Below are positions 25,358 through 34,733 of a stretch of 64,000 nucleotides of DNA, piece after piece. A program made the position numbers and the translations under genes. Position 1 is the stretch's first letter. Each line of letters opens with the position of its first letter. The stretch is from assembly GCA_900548905.1 (NCBI GenBank), contig URMK01000017.1:1-64000 (forward strand). The letters are read 5' to 3'. This stretch comes from an uncultured Lachnospiraceae bacterium. Lineage in GTDB: Bacteria > Bacillota > Clostridia > Lachnospirales > Lachnospiraceae. Under the pieces are notes generated by a model. That model worked only from the letters and a program-made list of their open reading frames with translations. It did no database searches and was not told the origin of the DNA.

Positions 25358-26677
25358 ATGAAAAAGTTATGGTGTTATCTTCTGACCGGGGTAATGGCGG
25401 CCGGGCTGCTCACGGGCTGTGGGCAGAAAGCGCAGACGGGAACGGAACATACGCAGACGGGGGATACGGCGGCCGGGCAGACCGAAACGTCCCCCCGGAC
25501 GGAGGAAGCCCCGCAGACAGAGGCTTCCTCCGGGGAGCCGGGCGAAGCGGTCACCATCACCGCATGGCATGACAATGACGAAGCGATGATGAATGCACTG
25601 GCAGATGTGGTGAACCAGGCGCTGGCAGAGGAAAATATTACGCTGCAATTCGAAAAGAAAAGTGATGTCACCGGGCAGATTAAGCTGTACGGAACGGATG
25701 CCGAAAACGGCCCGGATATGTACCTGTTTGCCCATGATTCCCTGGGAAGTTTCGCGGAGATGGGAATTCTGGAGCCGGTGGGAAACCTGATCAGCGCGGA
25801 GAAGGAAGCGGATCTGATTCCTATGACCGTTGAAGCGGCAACCTACAAGGGGGAGCAGTACCTGATGCCGGTTTATTACGAAACCGTGCTGTTTATGTAT
25901 AACAAGGCGTTGTGGGAGGGCGAAGTGCCTTCCACGACGGAAGCTCTTTACGAGTATATGACAGCCCACACCGATACGGCGGCCGGAACCTATGCGCTGG
26001 TAAACCAGCATTCCAACACCTATAACGTAGCGCCTTTTATCAACGGGTTCGGCGGCTATGTGATCGATAAGGACGGAAATCCGGGTCTGGATGCACAGGC
26101 CACAAAGGATGCCGTGGCATATAACCGGAAATTCGCCATGCTGCAGGCCGATGGGGATTATAATACGGTGACCGCACTGTTTAACGAAGGAAAAGCGGCG
26201 GCTATTATAGGTGGTCCCTGGCTGGTGTCCGGGATCCGGGAAGCGGGCATTGATTTGGGGATCAAGTCCCTGACGGATTTTACACTGCCTGACAAAAACC
26301 CCTTAATCCCGTATTCCGGGGTACAGTGTATCGGCGTATTGAAATATGCAGCTGAAAATAAAAAAGATGCCGTTACGAAGGTGCTGGAGGTCCTTGCCGG
26401 ACCGGAGGCCGGTACGGTACTGGCAAAGGGCTTCAACTGTGCACCCGCCAACAGCAAAGCCTACGATGATCCGGAGGTGGCGTCCAATGAGATGATCCTC
26501 GCTATGAAGCAGAGTGCTGAAAAGGCGGTTCCCATGCCGAACATACCGGAGATGAGCGTGATGTGGGGGCCGGCGGAATCCCTGCTTGCGGCCGTTAACA
26601 AATCCGGGGAAGATGTGGATGCAGCGGCTGAGAAATACCAGGAGGAGGCTTTGACCGCCATCCGGGATATGAAGTAA
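25358..26677 (+). CDS. Maltose/maltodextrin-type ABC transporter binding lipoprotein
   Basis: 439 residues. A lipoprotein signal peptide ends in LLTGC with the lipidated C21, followed by a Thr/Gly/Glu-rich linker of about 45 residues. The family-1 solute-binding fold follows (VTITAWHDNDEAMMNALADVVN, ADGDYNTVTALFNEGKAAAIIGGPW). Its C-terminal half resembles MalE/CycB-type proteins. It should capture malto-oligosaccharides outside the membrane for the two permeases downstream. AAAGGAGG precedes ATG. The ATPase is not in this operon; in many Firmicutes a shared MsmX-type ATPase serves such transporters. Confidence 0.92.
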   Translation: MKKLWCYLLTGVMAAGLLTGCGQKAQTGTEHTQTGDTAAGQTETSPRTEEAPQTEASSGEPGEAVTITAWHDNDEAMMNALADVVNQALAEENITLQFEKKSDVTGQIKLYGTDAENGPDMYLFAHDSLGSFAEMGILEPVGNLISAEKEADLIPMTVEAATYKGEQYLMPVYYETVLFMYNKALWEGEVPSTTEALYEYMTAHTDTAAGTYALVNQHSNTYNVAPFINGFGGYVIDKDGNPGLDAQATKDAVAYNRKFAMLQADGDYNTVTALFNEGKAAAIIGGPWLVSGIREAGIDLGIKSLTDFTLPDKNPLIPYSGVQCIGVLKYAAENKKDAVTKVLEVLAGPEAGTVLAKGFNCAPANSKAYDDPEVASNEMILAMKQSAEKAVPMPNIPEMSVMWGPAESLLAAVNKSGEDVDAAAEKYQEEALTAIRDMK

Positions 26678-26761
26678 ATAAGGAAGAGCGCTTCGTGCGT
26701 TCCCTGCTCAATCCGGCCGGTAAAAGCCGGCCGGAGCAGCAAAAAGAAGGGGGAGAGAAAC

Positions 26762-27688
26762 GTGAAGAAAAGCAGGCAAAATGTTCCGCTGAGGGCTGCG
26801 GTTTCCGTGAAAAAGATGGTCCGGCCCTGGGGCTACAGCCTTCCGTCCATGATATTGATTGCTATGATTGTGCTGTTCCCGATCGTGTATACAGGTTATA
26901 TTTCCTTTACGAATATGAACCTTTACCATTGGACGGATTATTCCCTGATCGGCGCGGATAACTATAAAAGGGCCCTTTTCAAGGTGGATTCCGGTTTTCT
27001 TGCCGCCCTTGGAACCACACTTGTGTGGACAGCCGTCAATATGGTTCTGGATACGGCAATCGCTTACGGGCTTGCCGTGGCCCTCAACACCCGGGGGCTG
27101 AAGGCCCGGCGTATTTATAAAACGCTGCTCATTTTTCCCTGGGCAATGCCGGCTTACGTGTCTATTCTGGTATGGCGGGTGGGCATGTATAATACGGAAT
27201 TCGGGCTGCTTAACAAGCTCCTGGTAGCCTTTGGCTTTGGAAAGGTTGACTTTTTATCCAGAAATATACCCGCCTTTTTCTCCTGTATGGTGCTGAATCT
27301 CTGGATGTCGCTTCCCTATATGATCTTGATGATGGACGGGGCGCTGCAGGCAATCGATCAAAGCATGTATGAGAGCGCGGTGTTGGACGGGGCCGGCCTA
27401 TGGCAGAAAAACAGGTATATTACCATACCTTCTTTACAGAAAATTATAGCACCTGTGGTGATTATGACGACCTTTATCACGTTTAAACAGTTTGATATCA
27501 TTTATCTTCTGACTATGCAGAAGGGATCCGTAACCGGCGCCACTGTGCAGACCATTATCACTTATGCACACCAGAATGCATTTGTTTCCAATAATTACGG
27601 ACTGTCCGCCGCCGTTTCCATGATCATTTTTGGTATCATAATTCTGTTTTCCTTCCGGACAAACAGGTTACAGGAGGAAAAGGTATGA
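26762..27688 (+). CDS. Sugar ABC transporter permease, MalF type
   Basis: 308 residues starting at GTG 26762 after GGGGGAGAG. About six transmembrane segments and the cytoplasmic EAA loop ESAVLDGAGLWQKNRYITIP mark the inner-membrane permease. The N-terminus SLPSMILIAMIVLFPIVYTGYIS-type helix is the first transmembrane span. It is shorter than E. coli MalF because it lacks the large periplasmic loop, as usual in Firmicutes. Its stop overlaps the next start. Confidence 0.92.
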   Translation: MKKSRQNVPLRAAVSVKKMVRPWGYSLPSMILIAMIVLFPIVYTGYISFTNMNLYHWTDYSLIGADNYKRALFKVDSGFLAALGTTLVWTAVNMVLDTAIAYGLAVALNTRGLKARRIYKTLLIFPWAMPAYVSILVWRVGMYNTEFGLLNKLLVAFGFGKVDFLSRNIPAFFSCMVLNLWMSLPYMILMMDGALQAIDQSMYESAVLDGAGLWQKNRYITIPSLQKIIAPVVIMTTFITFKQFDIIYLLTMQKGSVTGATVQTIITYAHQNAFVSNNYGLSAAVSMIIFGIIILFSFRTNRLQEEKV

Positions 27689-28527
27689 AGCGGTCTGCAA
27701 AACGAACAATTGGCCTGGTGCTATTAAATCTGTTTTTTATCAGTATCTGTCTGATCGGCCTTGTGCCGATCCTGTATGCCTTCCTGCTTTCCGTAAGCGG
27801 CGGGAGCGGGGCGCTGACCACCGGGCTTTCCTTTCTGCCTGACACCTTCACGCTGGGCAATTACCGCAGGATCCTTGTGGAGAAGCCCTTTTTGAAATGG
27901 TTTTCCAATTCCGTCATACTGAGCGTGGGAACGATGGTGCTTGCCATGGGAACAAGCGTTACGGCTTCTTATGCCTTCTCCCGGTTCCGTTTTCCCGGCA
28001 GGGCGGCCACACTGCAGATGCTGCTTCTGCTGAACGCTTTTCCCCAGATTTTGTCCATGTTTGCAGTTTTCAGACTGTTTAAACAGCTGAATCTGTTGAA
28101 TTCCCATGCAGGGCTGATCCTTATCTATTCCGGGAGTATGTGTATTTTTTCCATTTGGAACATGAAGGGATATTTTGATTCGATTCCGGTGGAGATTGAA
28201 GAAGCATCCAAAATTGACGGGGCGGGCAATCTGACGCTCATTGCGAAAATAATACTGCCGCTTGCCCGCCCCGCTATTATTGTGACGGCGGTTATGGTAT
28301 TAATCTTTGTCTGGAATGAATACCTGTTTGCCACCACTTTTATGCTGCGGGAGGAGAGTTATTCCCTGGCAGGCGGCCTGTATCAGCTGCAGGCAAACGA
28401 TTACAGCCGCAGCTGGCCGTTGTTTTCGGCCGCCGCTGTTTTAGTGTCGGTGCCTATCCTCATCCTTTTCTTCTGTATCCAGAAGTATATGGTATCCGGA
28501 CTGACCGCAGGCGGTGTTAAAGGCTGA
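27685..28527 (+). CDS. Sugar ABC transporter permease, MalG type
   Basis: 280 residues with six predicted membrane helices and the EAA motif EEASKIDGAGNLTLIAKIILP. It pairs with the MalF-type protein to form the maltodextrin channel. The ATGA overlap with the preceding gene indicates translational coupling. It ends 28 bases before the GH13 gene. Confidence 0.92.
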   Translation: MKRSAKRTIGLVLLNLFFISICLIGLVPILYAFLLSVSGGSGALTTGLSFLPDTFTLGNYRRILVEKPFLKWFSNSVILSVGTMVLAMGTSVTASYAFSRFRFPGRAATLQMLLLLNAFPQILSMFAVFRLFKQLNLLNSHAGLILIYSGSMCIFSIWNMKGYFDSIPVEIEEASKIDGAGNLTLIAKIILPLARPAIIVTAVMVLIFVWNEYLFATTFMLREESYSLAGGLYQLQANDYSRSWPLFSAAAVLVSVPILILFFCIQKYMVSGLTAGGVKG

Positions 28528-28555
28528 TTTTTAACGAGTAGTAGGAGGATATCAA

Positions 28556-30304
28556 ATGAATAGAAGTGCGGTTGCGCACATCCCGGCGTCCCAGTATGCG
28601 TTCGCCCGGTCGGAAGATACGTTTACCGTCCGGCTGCGGGCGGCGAAGGGGGATTTGGATTTGTGTACACTTTTTTACGGAGACAGGGCATGCCCGGATT
28701 CGCCGGTACATTTTACGTCTGCAGACATGCAGCGGCGTTACAGCGATGAGCTGTTTGATTTTTTTGAGGGGACCATCAGCCCGTGCCCCCGCCGGATCTG
28801 TTATTATTTTAAATTGGTAAAAGGGGAGGAGAGTATCTGGTATTATGCGGACGCCTTTCATACGGACATGCCGGATCTGGTGATGGAGGACGGTTTTGTG
28901 GTTGAGGGCAGGAGTGAATACTACCAGTATCCCTATATTCTGCGCTCGGAAATCAGCAAGGTGCCGGAATGGTTTCTTCACGCGGCGGTTTATAATATTT
29001 TCCCGGACAGCTTTGCGGATGGGAAAGCCCGGCTTTGCGGCGGGGGACAAGAGCGGAATGCGCCTCATGGTACGGTGAGCAGAAGCCGTCTGGGCGGTAC
29101 CATTAAGGGCATCATGGATAATCTGGATTACCTTCAGGATCTGGGCTTTACCTGCCTGTATCTGAATCCGGTTTTCCAGGCCGGGGAATATCATAAATAT
29201 GATATTGTGGACTATTTCCATGTGGATCCCTGCATGGGTACAGATGCGGATTTCCTGGCCCTGACCGAAGCGGTGCATGACAGAGGGATGCATATTATCA
29301 TTGATGGGGTGTTCAACCACTGCAGCTGGTATTTTCCTCCGTTTGACGATGTGGTGGAAAACGGGGAAAATTCCCCTTATGCCGACTGGTTTTACGAGCT
29401 TACCTTCCCTGTGGTACGGCCCCGGGATGGCGAACGGCCCGGATATGCCTGCTTTGCCTATGAGCCTAAAATGCCGAAGCTGAATACGGAAAACCCCGCG
29501 GTACAGGAGTATTTTGCCCGGGTAGGCCGTTATTGGATCGAGCAGTTCCATGTGGACGGCTGGCGGCTGGACGTGGCAAACGAGGTAGATAAAAATTTTT
29601 GGCGCAGCTTCCGTGCGGCGGTGCGCGCGGCGGATCCGGAAGCCGTTTTGATTGGGGAGGTCTGGGAAGATGCCCGGGACTGGCTGAAGGGCGACCTGTT
29701 TGATTCCGTCATGAACTATGATTTCCGAAAACATTGCAGGGATTTTTTCGCGCTGGAAAAAACAGGGGCGGATGAATTTTTATGGGGGATGACCGATATG
29801 CAGCTGCGGTATCCGTTCCAGGTGACTGCAGGACAGCTGAATCTGCTGGACAGCCATGACGTAGCGCGTTTCCTGGGATTGTGCGGGGGCGACTATGACC
29901 GGTGGCAGGCTGCTTTTCTGTATCTTTGCATGGCTCCCGGCGTGCCGGGCGTTTTTTACGGGGATGAAAAGAAGGTCACAGGCATCCGGGAAACGGAATA
30001 CAGACAGGGGATGCCCTGGGAGGCGGATCATGCCGATTCGGAACGCTTCGTGAAGGAGGTCCTGCGCATCCGCAGGGACTGGATAGCGCCGGAGGACGAA
30101 TGGCGGGCTGTCTATGGGGGACAGAAAGACAGGCTGCTGGTATTTGAAAGGTACGGCGCACATGCGGTGCGTGTGATTATCCATATGGGGGAAGCCCCGG
30201 CCGACGCGGAGCGTTTCCTGCACGGCGGACAGATCCTCCTCCTGAAAGGTGCGGTTTCCCATATGCTGAAAAAAAACGGATTTGCCGTATTATTAATGCG
30301 GTGA
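28556..30304 (+). CDS. GH13 alpha-amylase-family enzyme (neopullulanase/cyclomaltodextrinase type)
   Basis: 582 residues and no signal peptide, so cytoplasmic. An N-terminal beta-sandwich of about 130 residues of the CBM34 type seen in neopullulanases is followed by the GH13 barrel. Conserved region I is DGVFNHC. The nucleophile is D339 (GWRLDVANE), the acid/base is E368 (LIGEVWED) and the third carboxylate is D435 (LLDSHDVARF). It probably hydrolyses imported malto-oligosaccharides or cyclodextrins. It is the last gene of the transporter operon, under the same LacI-type operator. Confidence 0.9.
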   Translation: MNRSAVAHIPASQYAFARSEDTFTVRLRAAKGDLDLCTLFYGDRACPDSPVHFTSADMQRRYSDELFDFFEGTISPCPRRICYYFKLVKGEESIWYYADAFHTDMPDLVMEDGFVVEGRSEYYQYPYILRSEISKVPEWFLHAAVYNIFPDSFADGKARLCGGGQERNAPHGTVSRSRLGGTIKGIMDNLDYLQDLGFTCLYLNPVFQAGEYHKYDIVDYFHVDPCMGTDADFLALTEAVHDRGMHIIIDGVFNHCSWYFPPFDDVVENGENSPYADWFYELTFPVVRPRDGERPGYACFAYEPKMPKLNTENPAVQEYFARVGRYWIEQFHVDGWRLDVANEVDKNFWRSFRAAVRAADPEAVLIGEVWEDARDWLKGDLFDSVMNYDFRKHCRDFFALEKTGADEFLWGMTDMQLRYPFQVTAGQLNLLDSHDVARFLGLCGGDYDRWQAAFLYLCMAPGVPGVFYGDEKKVTGIRETEYRQGMPWEADHADSERFVKEVLRIRRDWIAPEDEWRAVYGGQKDRLLVFERYGAHAVRVIIHMGEAPADAERFLHGGQILLLKGAVSHMLKKNGFAVLLMR

Positions 30305-30371
30305 AAGCACAGTGCATGATGGTCTGAATCGTAACCGCCCGTTTTTAATGATTAACTTTTTCATTTTAGCA

Positions 30372-30400
30372 TTGAACATTTCTTCGCTTAATGGTATACT
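30372..30400 (+). promoter_or_regulatory. Promoter of the cobalt transporter operon
   Basis: TTGAAC (30372-30377) and TATACT (30395-30400), spacer 17. Transcription would begin just before the cobalamin aptamer. Confidence 0.7.
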
Positions 30401-30421
30401 TTGGAAAACTAACTTAGGATA

Positions 30422-30592
30422 AAAAGGTGCCCGGTGCTGCCGAAAGGCGCATCGGGATAATAGGGAACCGGGTGGGAATCCCGGACGATCCCGTCGCTGT
30501 AAGAGTGTAGTATTTTCCGGCCGCAAGGCAGTCACTGTGGAAATGGGAAGACGGAAAATACGGAAATGCTTAAGTCAGAAGACCTGCCTTTT
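30422..30592 (+). ncRNA. Cobalamin riboswitch
   Basis: The conserved B12-box elements are readable in order: GGTGCC at 30426, a GGGAA segment, GGTGGGAATCCCGG, a CCCGTCGCTGTAA segment, CAGTCACTG, and the closing AGTCAGAAGACCTGCC. Adenosyl- or hydroxocobalamin binding should switch off the downstream transporter genes. The expression platform is the terminator at 30663-30712. Confidence 0.93.
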
Positions 30593-30662
30593 TATCAGGC
30601 TTTATAAGAACTGCGATGGACAGGTACTTATGAATCAGCTCCTTTGGGGGCTTATTTGTGTC

Positions 30663-30712
30663 AGCTGTTTGTACACGCAGAGAAGGATATCTGTGGTACA
30701 GGCAGTTTTTTT
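30663..30712 (+). terminator. Riboswitch-controlled intrinsic terminator
   Basis: CTGTTTGTAC (30665-30674) pairs with GTACAGGCAG (30696-30705) with two G-U pairs, extended inside by CGCAGA/TCTGTG, and is followed by T7. The left part AGCTG (30663-30667) can instead pair with CAGCT at about 30629, a possible antiterminator. It lies between aptamer and cbiQ. Confidence 0.75.
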
Positions 30713-30753
30713 ATTTCCGCGGGAAGGAACCTATACGACAGGAATGGGAACAA

Positions 30754-31515
30754 ATGAAAATTGACTATTATGCATATCACTCAGGCATGAGCGGCTGGAA
30801 CGCGGGAGGGAAGCTGCTGCTGGCCGCGGGGACGCTGTGTCTGACCATAGTCCTTGATAAGCCGGCGGTCTCTCTGTTTGTCCTGCTGACCATGAGCCTG
30901 CTGACGCTGGTAAAGGGACGGATCCCTGGGAAGGTTTATCTGCATTTCTTGTCCGTCCCCCTGGCCTTTGTGATTGTAAGCGGGGCGGCCATTGCGGTGG
31001 AATTCGGCAAAAGTCCGCTGGGGGACTGGAACCTGCGGGTATTCTTTTTCTACCTATGCTTATACAGGGGCAGCATACTGCTGGCGGGGGCCGTTTCCCT
31101 GAAGGCTATGGCGGGAATCAGTGCGCTGTATATGCTGTCCCTGTCCACACCGGTGAATCAGCTGGTGCTCGTCCTGCAAAAGCTTCATCTGCCTTCCCTG
31201 CTCGTGGAGCTGATGAATCTGATATACCGGTATATCTTTATTTTAATCGACGCCGCGGATCAGATGCAGACGGCGGCAAAAGCCCGTTTCGGTTACGGCA
31301 CCTTCCGGCAGTCCATCAGGAGCTTTGCGCTGGTTGCCGGGAATTTATTCCTGGTATCCCTGAAAAAAGCGGGGACCTATTATGATGCCCTCCTTTCCAG
31401 GGGCTACGAAGGCCGGCTGGAATTTTTGACGGAGGAAACGGCGCCGACCGCAGGACAGATGGTATTTACGGGAGCCTATCTTCTGGCAGTGCTGCTGCTG
31501 GGGCTTGCGGTATGA
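30754..31515 (+). CDS. cbiQ: Cobalt ECF transporter T component CbiQ
   Basis: 253 residues with several membrane helices and the conserved cytoplasmic coupling segment containing AKARFGYGTFRQSIRSFALVAG. The T component links the CbiM/N substrate-binding part to the ATPase. ATG 30754 is used because the frame upstream overlaps the terminator and is not protein-like. Order cbiQ-cbiO-cbiM-cbiN is a permutation of the more usual cbiMNQO. Confidence 0.88.
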   Translation: MKIDYYAYHSGMSGWNAGGKLLLAAGTLCLTIVLDKPAVSLFVLLTMSLLTLVKGRIPGKVYLHFLSVPLAFVIVSGAAIAVEFGKSPLGDWNLRVFFFYLCLYRGSILLAGAVSLKAMAGISALYMLSLSTPVNQLVLVLQKLHLPSLLVELMNLIYRYIFILIDAADQMQTAAKARFGYGTFRQSIRSFALVAGNLFLVSLKKAGTYYDALLSRGYEGRLEFLTEETAPTAGQMVFTGAYLLAVLLLGLAV

Positions 31516-31547
31516 CAATGTAAAACACCTGGCAGGAGGATGGCAGG

Positions 31548-32402
31548 ATGAGCGACGAACAATTGCTGGAAGTAAAGGCTTTATCTTTTTCCTATGAGGA
31601 AGAGCCTGTATTAAAGGATATCAGCCTCAAGGTCCGCCGGGGAGAGAAAATCGCGGTGATGGGATCGAACGGAGCGGGAAAATCCACTTTTTTCCTGAAC
31701 CTGAACGGCGTTTTATGTCCGGATGCCGGAGATATATATATGAACGGACGCAAAATCGGGAAAAAGGAGGTGGGGCTGCTCCGCAGGCAGGTGGGTTTTG
31801 TGTTCCAGGATGCGGACAGCCAGATCATCGCCTCCAATGTGCGGGCGGAAATATCCTTCGGCCCCATGAACCTGGGACTGGACAGAAAAGAGGTAATCCG
31901 CCGGGTGGACAGCGCTGTTTCCTATCTGGAGCTGGAAGCCCTGCAGCAGCGAGCACCCCACTATCTCAGCGGCGGGGAAAAGAAACGGGTGAGCATCGCG
32001 GATATCCTGGCGATGGAGCCGGAACTGCTTATTTTCGATGAACCTATGGCAGCGCTGGATCCGGTGAATGCGCAGAAGGTGGAAGCGATTCTGGGAAAGC
32101 TTCACCGGGATGGAAAGACGCTGCTGATAGCCACCCATGATGTGGATTTCGCCTGGCGGTTCGCGGACAGGATCCTGGTATTATGTGACGGGAAACTGCT
32201 TGCGGACGGAACGCCGGCTGAAATATTCAGACAGACTGCCGTGATGGAGCAGGCACATTTGACAAAGCCGTCCATCATGGTGATCTGGGATGCCCTGATA
32301 CAAAAAGGACTGGCAGCGGAGGATGACAAGTATCCGCTAACCCCACAGCAGGCGGCGCAGAGAATTGCTGCCTGCACAAATGAGAGAGGAGAGAAGGAAT
32401 GA
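31548..32402 (+). CDS. cbiO: Cobalt ECF transporter ATPase CbiO
   Basis: 284 residues, ABC ATPase. Walker A is GSNGAGKST, the signature LSGGEKKR, Walker B LLIFDEP and the H-loop ATHD; Q-loop FVFQDADSQ is ECF-like. It energises cobalt uptake at the inner face of the membrane. AGGAGG precedes the ATG, and the stop overlaps cbiM by four bases. Confidence 0.93.
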   Translation: MSDEQLLEVKALSFSYEEEPVLKDISLKVRRGEKIAVMGSNGAGKSTFFLNLNGVLCPDAGDIYMNGRKIGKKEVGLLRRQVGFVFQDADSQIIASNVRAEISFGPMNLGLDRKEVIRRVDSAVSYLELEALQQRAPHYLSGGEKKRVSIADILAMEPELLIFDEPMAALDPVNAQKVEAILGKLHRDGKTLLIATHDVDFAWRFADRILVLCDGKLLADGTPAEIFRQTAVMEQAHLTKPSIMVIWDALIQKGLAAEDDKYPLTPQQAAQRIAACTNERGEKE

Positions 32403-33142
32403 CAGAGAAACAAAAGAAGGTATTAAAGCTTAGCATTGCATTTGCGGTATCCTTTGCCGTATATCCTGCGGCAAACGCCATGCACATCATGGAGGGGTAC
32501 CTCCCTGTGGGCTATTGTATCGCATGGGGCATAATTTGCCTGCCTTTTCTGGTAAAGGGCTTTTTCAACATCCGTAAACAGTTCCGGGAAAACAAAAAGG
32601 CCATTACCATGCTGGCTATGGCAGGCGCTTACATTTTCGTCCTGTCCGCACTGAAAATCCCATCGGTGACGGGAAGCTGCTCCCACATGACCGGAACCGG
32701 GCTGGGAGCCATATTATTCGGACCCAGTACGGTGAGCATCCTGGGCATCATCGTCCTTTTGTTCCAGGCGATCCTGCTGGCCCACGGCGGCCTGACCACC
32801 CTGGGGGCGAATACCTTTTCCATGGCAATCGCAGGCCCCTTTGTGGCATACGGGATTTATCTCCTGTGCAGGAAATGCAGAGTGAATAAAATGGCCGGTA
32901 TTTTCCTGGCGGCTTTCCTGGGCGATCTGTTTACCTATTGTGTGACCAGCATCCAGCTGGCCCTGGCATTTCCCAGCACACAGGGCGGTGTCTTTGCCTC
33001 CGCGCTGGAATTCCTGGGGATTTTTGCACCTACCCAGCTGCCGCTGGCTGTTGTGGAAGGTATTTTAACTGTATTGATCATGATGGCGCTGGAAAACTAT
33101 GCGAAGCCGGAACTCAAATCCATCGGCTTTTTTAAGGCGTAG
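32399..33142 (+). CDS. cbiM: Cobalt ECF transporter substrate-binding component CbiM
   Basis: 247 residues. An N-terminal signal-like segment ends before AMHIMEGYLP, the hallmark of CbiM; the processed N-terminal Met-His takes part in Co2+ binding. Multiple membrane helices follow, with GSCSHMTGTGLGAILFG as the conserved metal-binding loop. Supports cobalt, rather than nickel, specificity together with the cobalamin riboswitch. Confidence 0.95.
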   Translation: MTEKQKKVLKLSIAFAVSFAVYPAANAMHIMEGYLPVGYCIAWGIICLPFLVKGFFNIRKQFRENKKAITMLAMAGAYIFVLSALKIPSVTGSCSHMTGTGLGAILFGPSTVSILGIIVLLFQAILLAHGGLTTLGANTFSMAIAGPFVAYGIYLLCRKCRVNKMAGIFLAAFLGDLFTYCVTSIQLALAFPSTQGGVFASALEFLGIFAPTQLPLAVVEGILTVLIMMALENYAKPELKSIGFFKA

Positions 33143-33171
33143 CGCGCCACAGCGCGCAGATTGGAGCGAAT

Positions 33172-33501
33172 ATGAAAAAGGAAACCAAAATCGCTGTTGC
33201 GTTAATTATTCTTGCTGTTTTAATCGTAGTCATCCCGCCTTTTGTATTAAAAGGGGCGGAGTTCGGCGGATCCGACGATGCGGGAAGCCAGAAAATAGAG
33301 GAGATAGCCGGGGATTATGAACCCTGGTTCACGCCGGTTTTCGAAACCGCTCTGAACGGAGAGATTCCGGGAGAAATCGAAAGCCTTCTGTTCTGTGTCC
33401 AGACCGCTATCGGTGTGGGAATTATCGCCTTCCTGATGGGCCGGATGGTGGAACGAAAAAAATGGAGCCGGGAACAGGAGCCGGAAATGGGACGGCAATA
33501 A
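33172..33501 (+). CDS. cbiN: Cobalt transporter auxiliary protein CbiN
   Basis: 109 residues with two transmembrane helices (IAVALIILAVLIVVIPPFVL and a C-terminal LFCVQTAIGVGIIAFLMG) and an extracytoplasmic loop containing AEFGGSDD and EPWFTP, matching CbiN. It docks on CbiM and is needed for metal loading. Last gene of the operon. Confidence 0.93.
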   Translation: MKKETKIAVALIILAVLIVVIPPFVLKGAEFGGSDDAGSQKIEEIAGDYEPWFTPVFETALNGEIPGEIESLLFCVQTAIGVGIIAFLMGRMVERKKWSREQEPEMGRQ

Positions 33502-33520
33502 AACAGGTTGATAAAAAAAA

Positions 33521-33563
33521 GAGAGGCGCTGCCGGGTTTTGTATCCTGCGGCGCCTCTTCTTG
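33521..33563. terminator. Bidirectional terminator after cbiN
   Basis: GAGAGGCGC (33521-33529) pairs with GCGCCTCTT (33551-33559). An A8 run precedes it at 33513-33520, giving a U-run on the reverse strand, while the forward strand has only TTCTT. It closes the convergent reverse gene and probably cbiN. Confidence 0.75.
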
Positions 33564-33589
33564 GTTCCGGTTCTCCCCCGGCATCTTCA

Positions 33590-34255
33590 TTATTTACCCT
33601 TTTCCATAGATAGGACAGCCAAAGGCAAAGCATTTATAAATATTACATTCGGTTCAGTTATTTGAATCATAAAGAAATAATCATTATTGCGCATTTTGTC
33701 AAGCTTATATTCCTGTTCTTCTAAAGTAGAATCAATTGACGATTTGGAATAATAATCATATATGATGTTCCACTGTGAATCATCCATATAAATAAACCGT
33801 GATGACTCCGGATAATAGAATGTAGTAGTTGTACTGCCCGAAGCATCCCACTTTACGGAATGGCCGATATCTTTATACTGTTTAAAAACAGCTTCTTTTG
33901 TCTCTTCTAAAGAATAATCGGCAAACGTAAATTGAACACCATAAAGGCCGACAGGTACTGAAAAATCAGTAATTATGAAAAATCGTGTTTCAGAACTGGT
34001 TCCAAAAACAGTCTCGATTTTTTTATCCGTATATAATACTTGTGTTGAAGTTATCTCATTATACAAATATTCAGGCATGGCATTCGTTTCGGCTATGATA
34101 TCTTCCTTGCTGCTTCCCCACTTTAACGTTTGGCTTACCATAGGAAAATCATACGTGTTATCCGGGCGATTTACGAAAAGACAGCATAATAACAAAACTG
34201 CAGCAGCAGCTACAATACCAATTATGATTTTGTGATAAGTTTTATCCTTTTTCAT
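33590..34255 (-). CDS. Membrane-anchored protein of unknown function
   Basis: 221 residues. Starts MKKDKTYHK with a hydrophobic stretch (IIIGIVAAAAVLLLCCLF) ending in two cysteines, so a signal anchor or possible lipoprotein. The extracytoplasmic part begins with PMVSQTLKWGSSKEDI, typical of small secreted Firmicutes proteins with repeated WGxSxEE starts, followed by beta-rich sequence. No named family is certain. Base composition is visibly AT-richer than the cobalt operon. An earlier in-frame ATG overlaps the gene upstream and lacks a ribosome binding site. Confidence 0.65.
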   Translation of the reverse strand: MKKDKTYHKIIIGIVAAAAVLLLCCLFVNRPDNTYDFPMVSQTLKWGSSKEDIIAETNAMPEYLYNEITSTQVLYTDKKIETVFGTSSETRFFIITDFSVPVGLYGVQFTFADYSLEETKEAVFKQYKDIGHSVKWDASGSTTTTFYYPESSRFIYMDDSQWNIIYDYYSKSSIDSTLEEQEYKLDKMRNNDYFFMIQITEPNVIFINALPLAVLSMEKGK

Positions 34256-34452
34256 AATTCCAGTTTTATACCTGTCCCGGGGACACCGCTCTGCCAGCGG
34301 GCGGAAGGCCATTTTGCTCCTGCGAAGTTTGAGTTTATAAGTTCAATATAACCATTCAATAATTCCGAGTTTACCATTTTCCCAAACATATCTTTGGAAA
34401 TAATACATTTCCACTCATCATATGATAACCGACTTCTTTTCAAACGCTTCAC
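34252..34452 (-). pseudogene. Truncated gene, DUF402-like N-terminus
   Basis: A 66-codon frame starting MKRLKRSRLSYDEWKCI followed by SELLNGYIELI, similar to the N-terminus of DUF402-type proteins, then losing resemblance after about 45 codons in a GC-richer patch. It ends directly at the start of the reverse membrane protein gene. Probably a remnant left by a deletion or insertion. Confidence 0.4.
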
Positions 34453-34733
34453 CTCACAAATACCAATGTATTGAGGTGACAGCTCAGGAATGCTGTCCCC
34501 TCATCTATATTATAGCTCACACCGGTAAACGGAACAACAAAAACCGAAACCACATGCGTATGTGAATACAGGGTGTGAAATTTGGGAGAAGGATGATATA
34601 ATTCAATTGGCACAGGAATCGGAGATACGAACCACAGCCTTCGGTTTATTGGGCCGGTAAAATTGTAATTATTGGAAGAGAAAAGAGTAATTCTGGGTTT
34701 GCCAAATATTTTAAAGAAAAAGCAGACTTAGTT

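Noticed and set aside
30658..30753. Longer N-terminus for CbiQ
   Set aside because: It covers the riboswitch terminator and is not hydrophobic or conserved in style; ATG 30754 fits the family.
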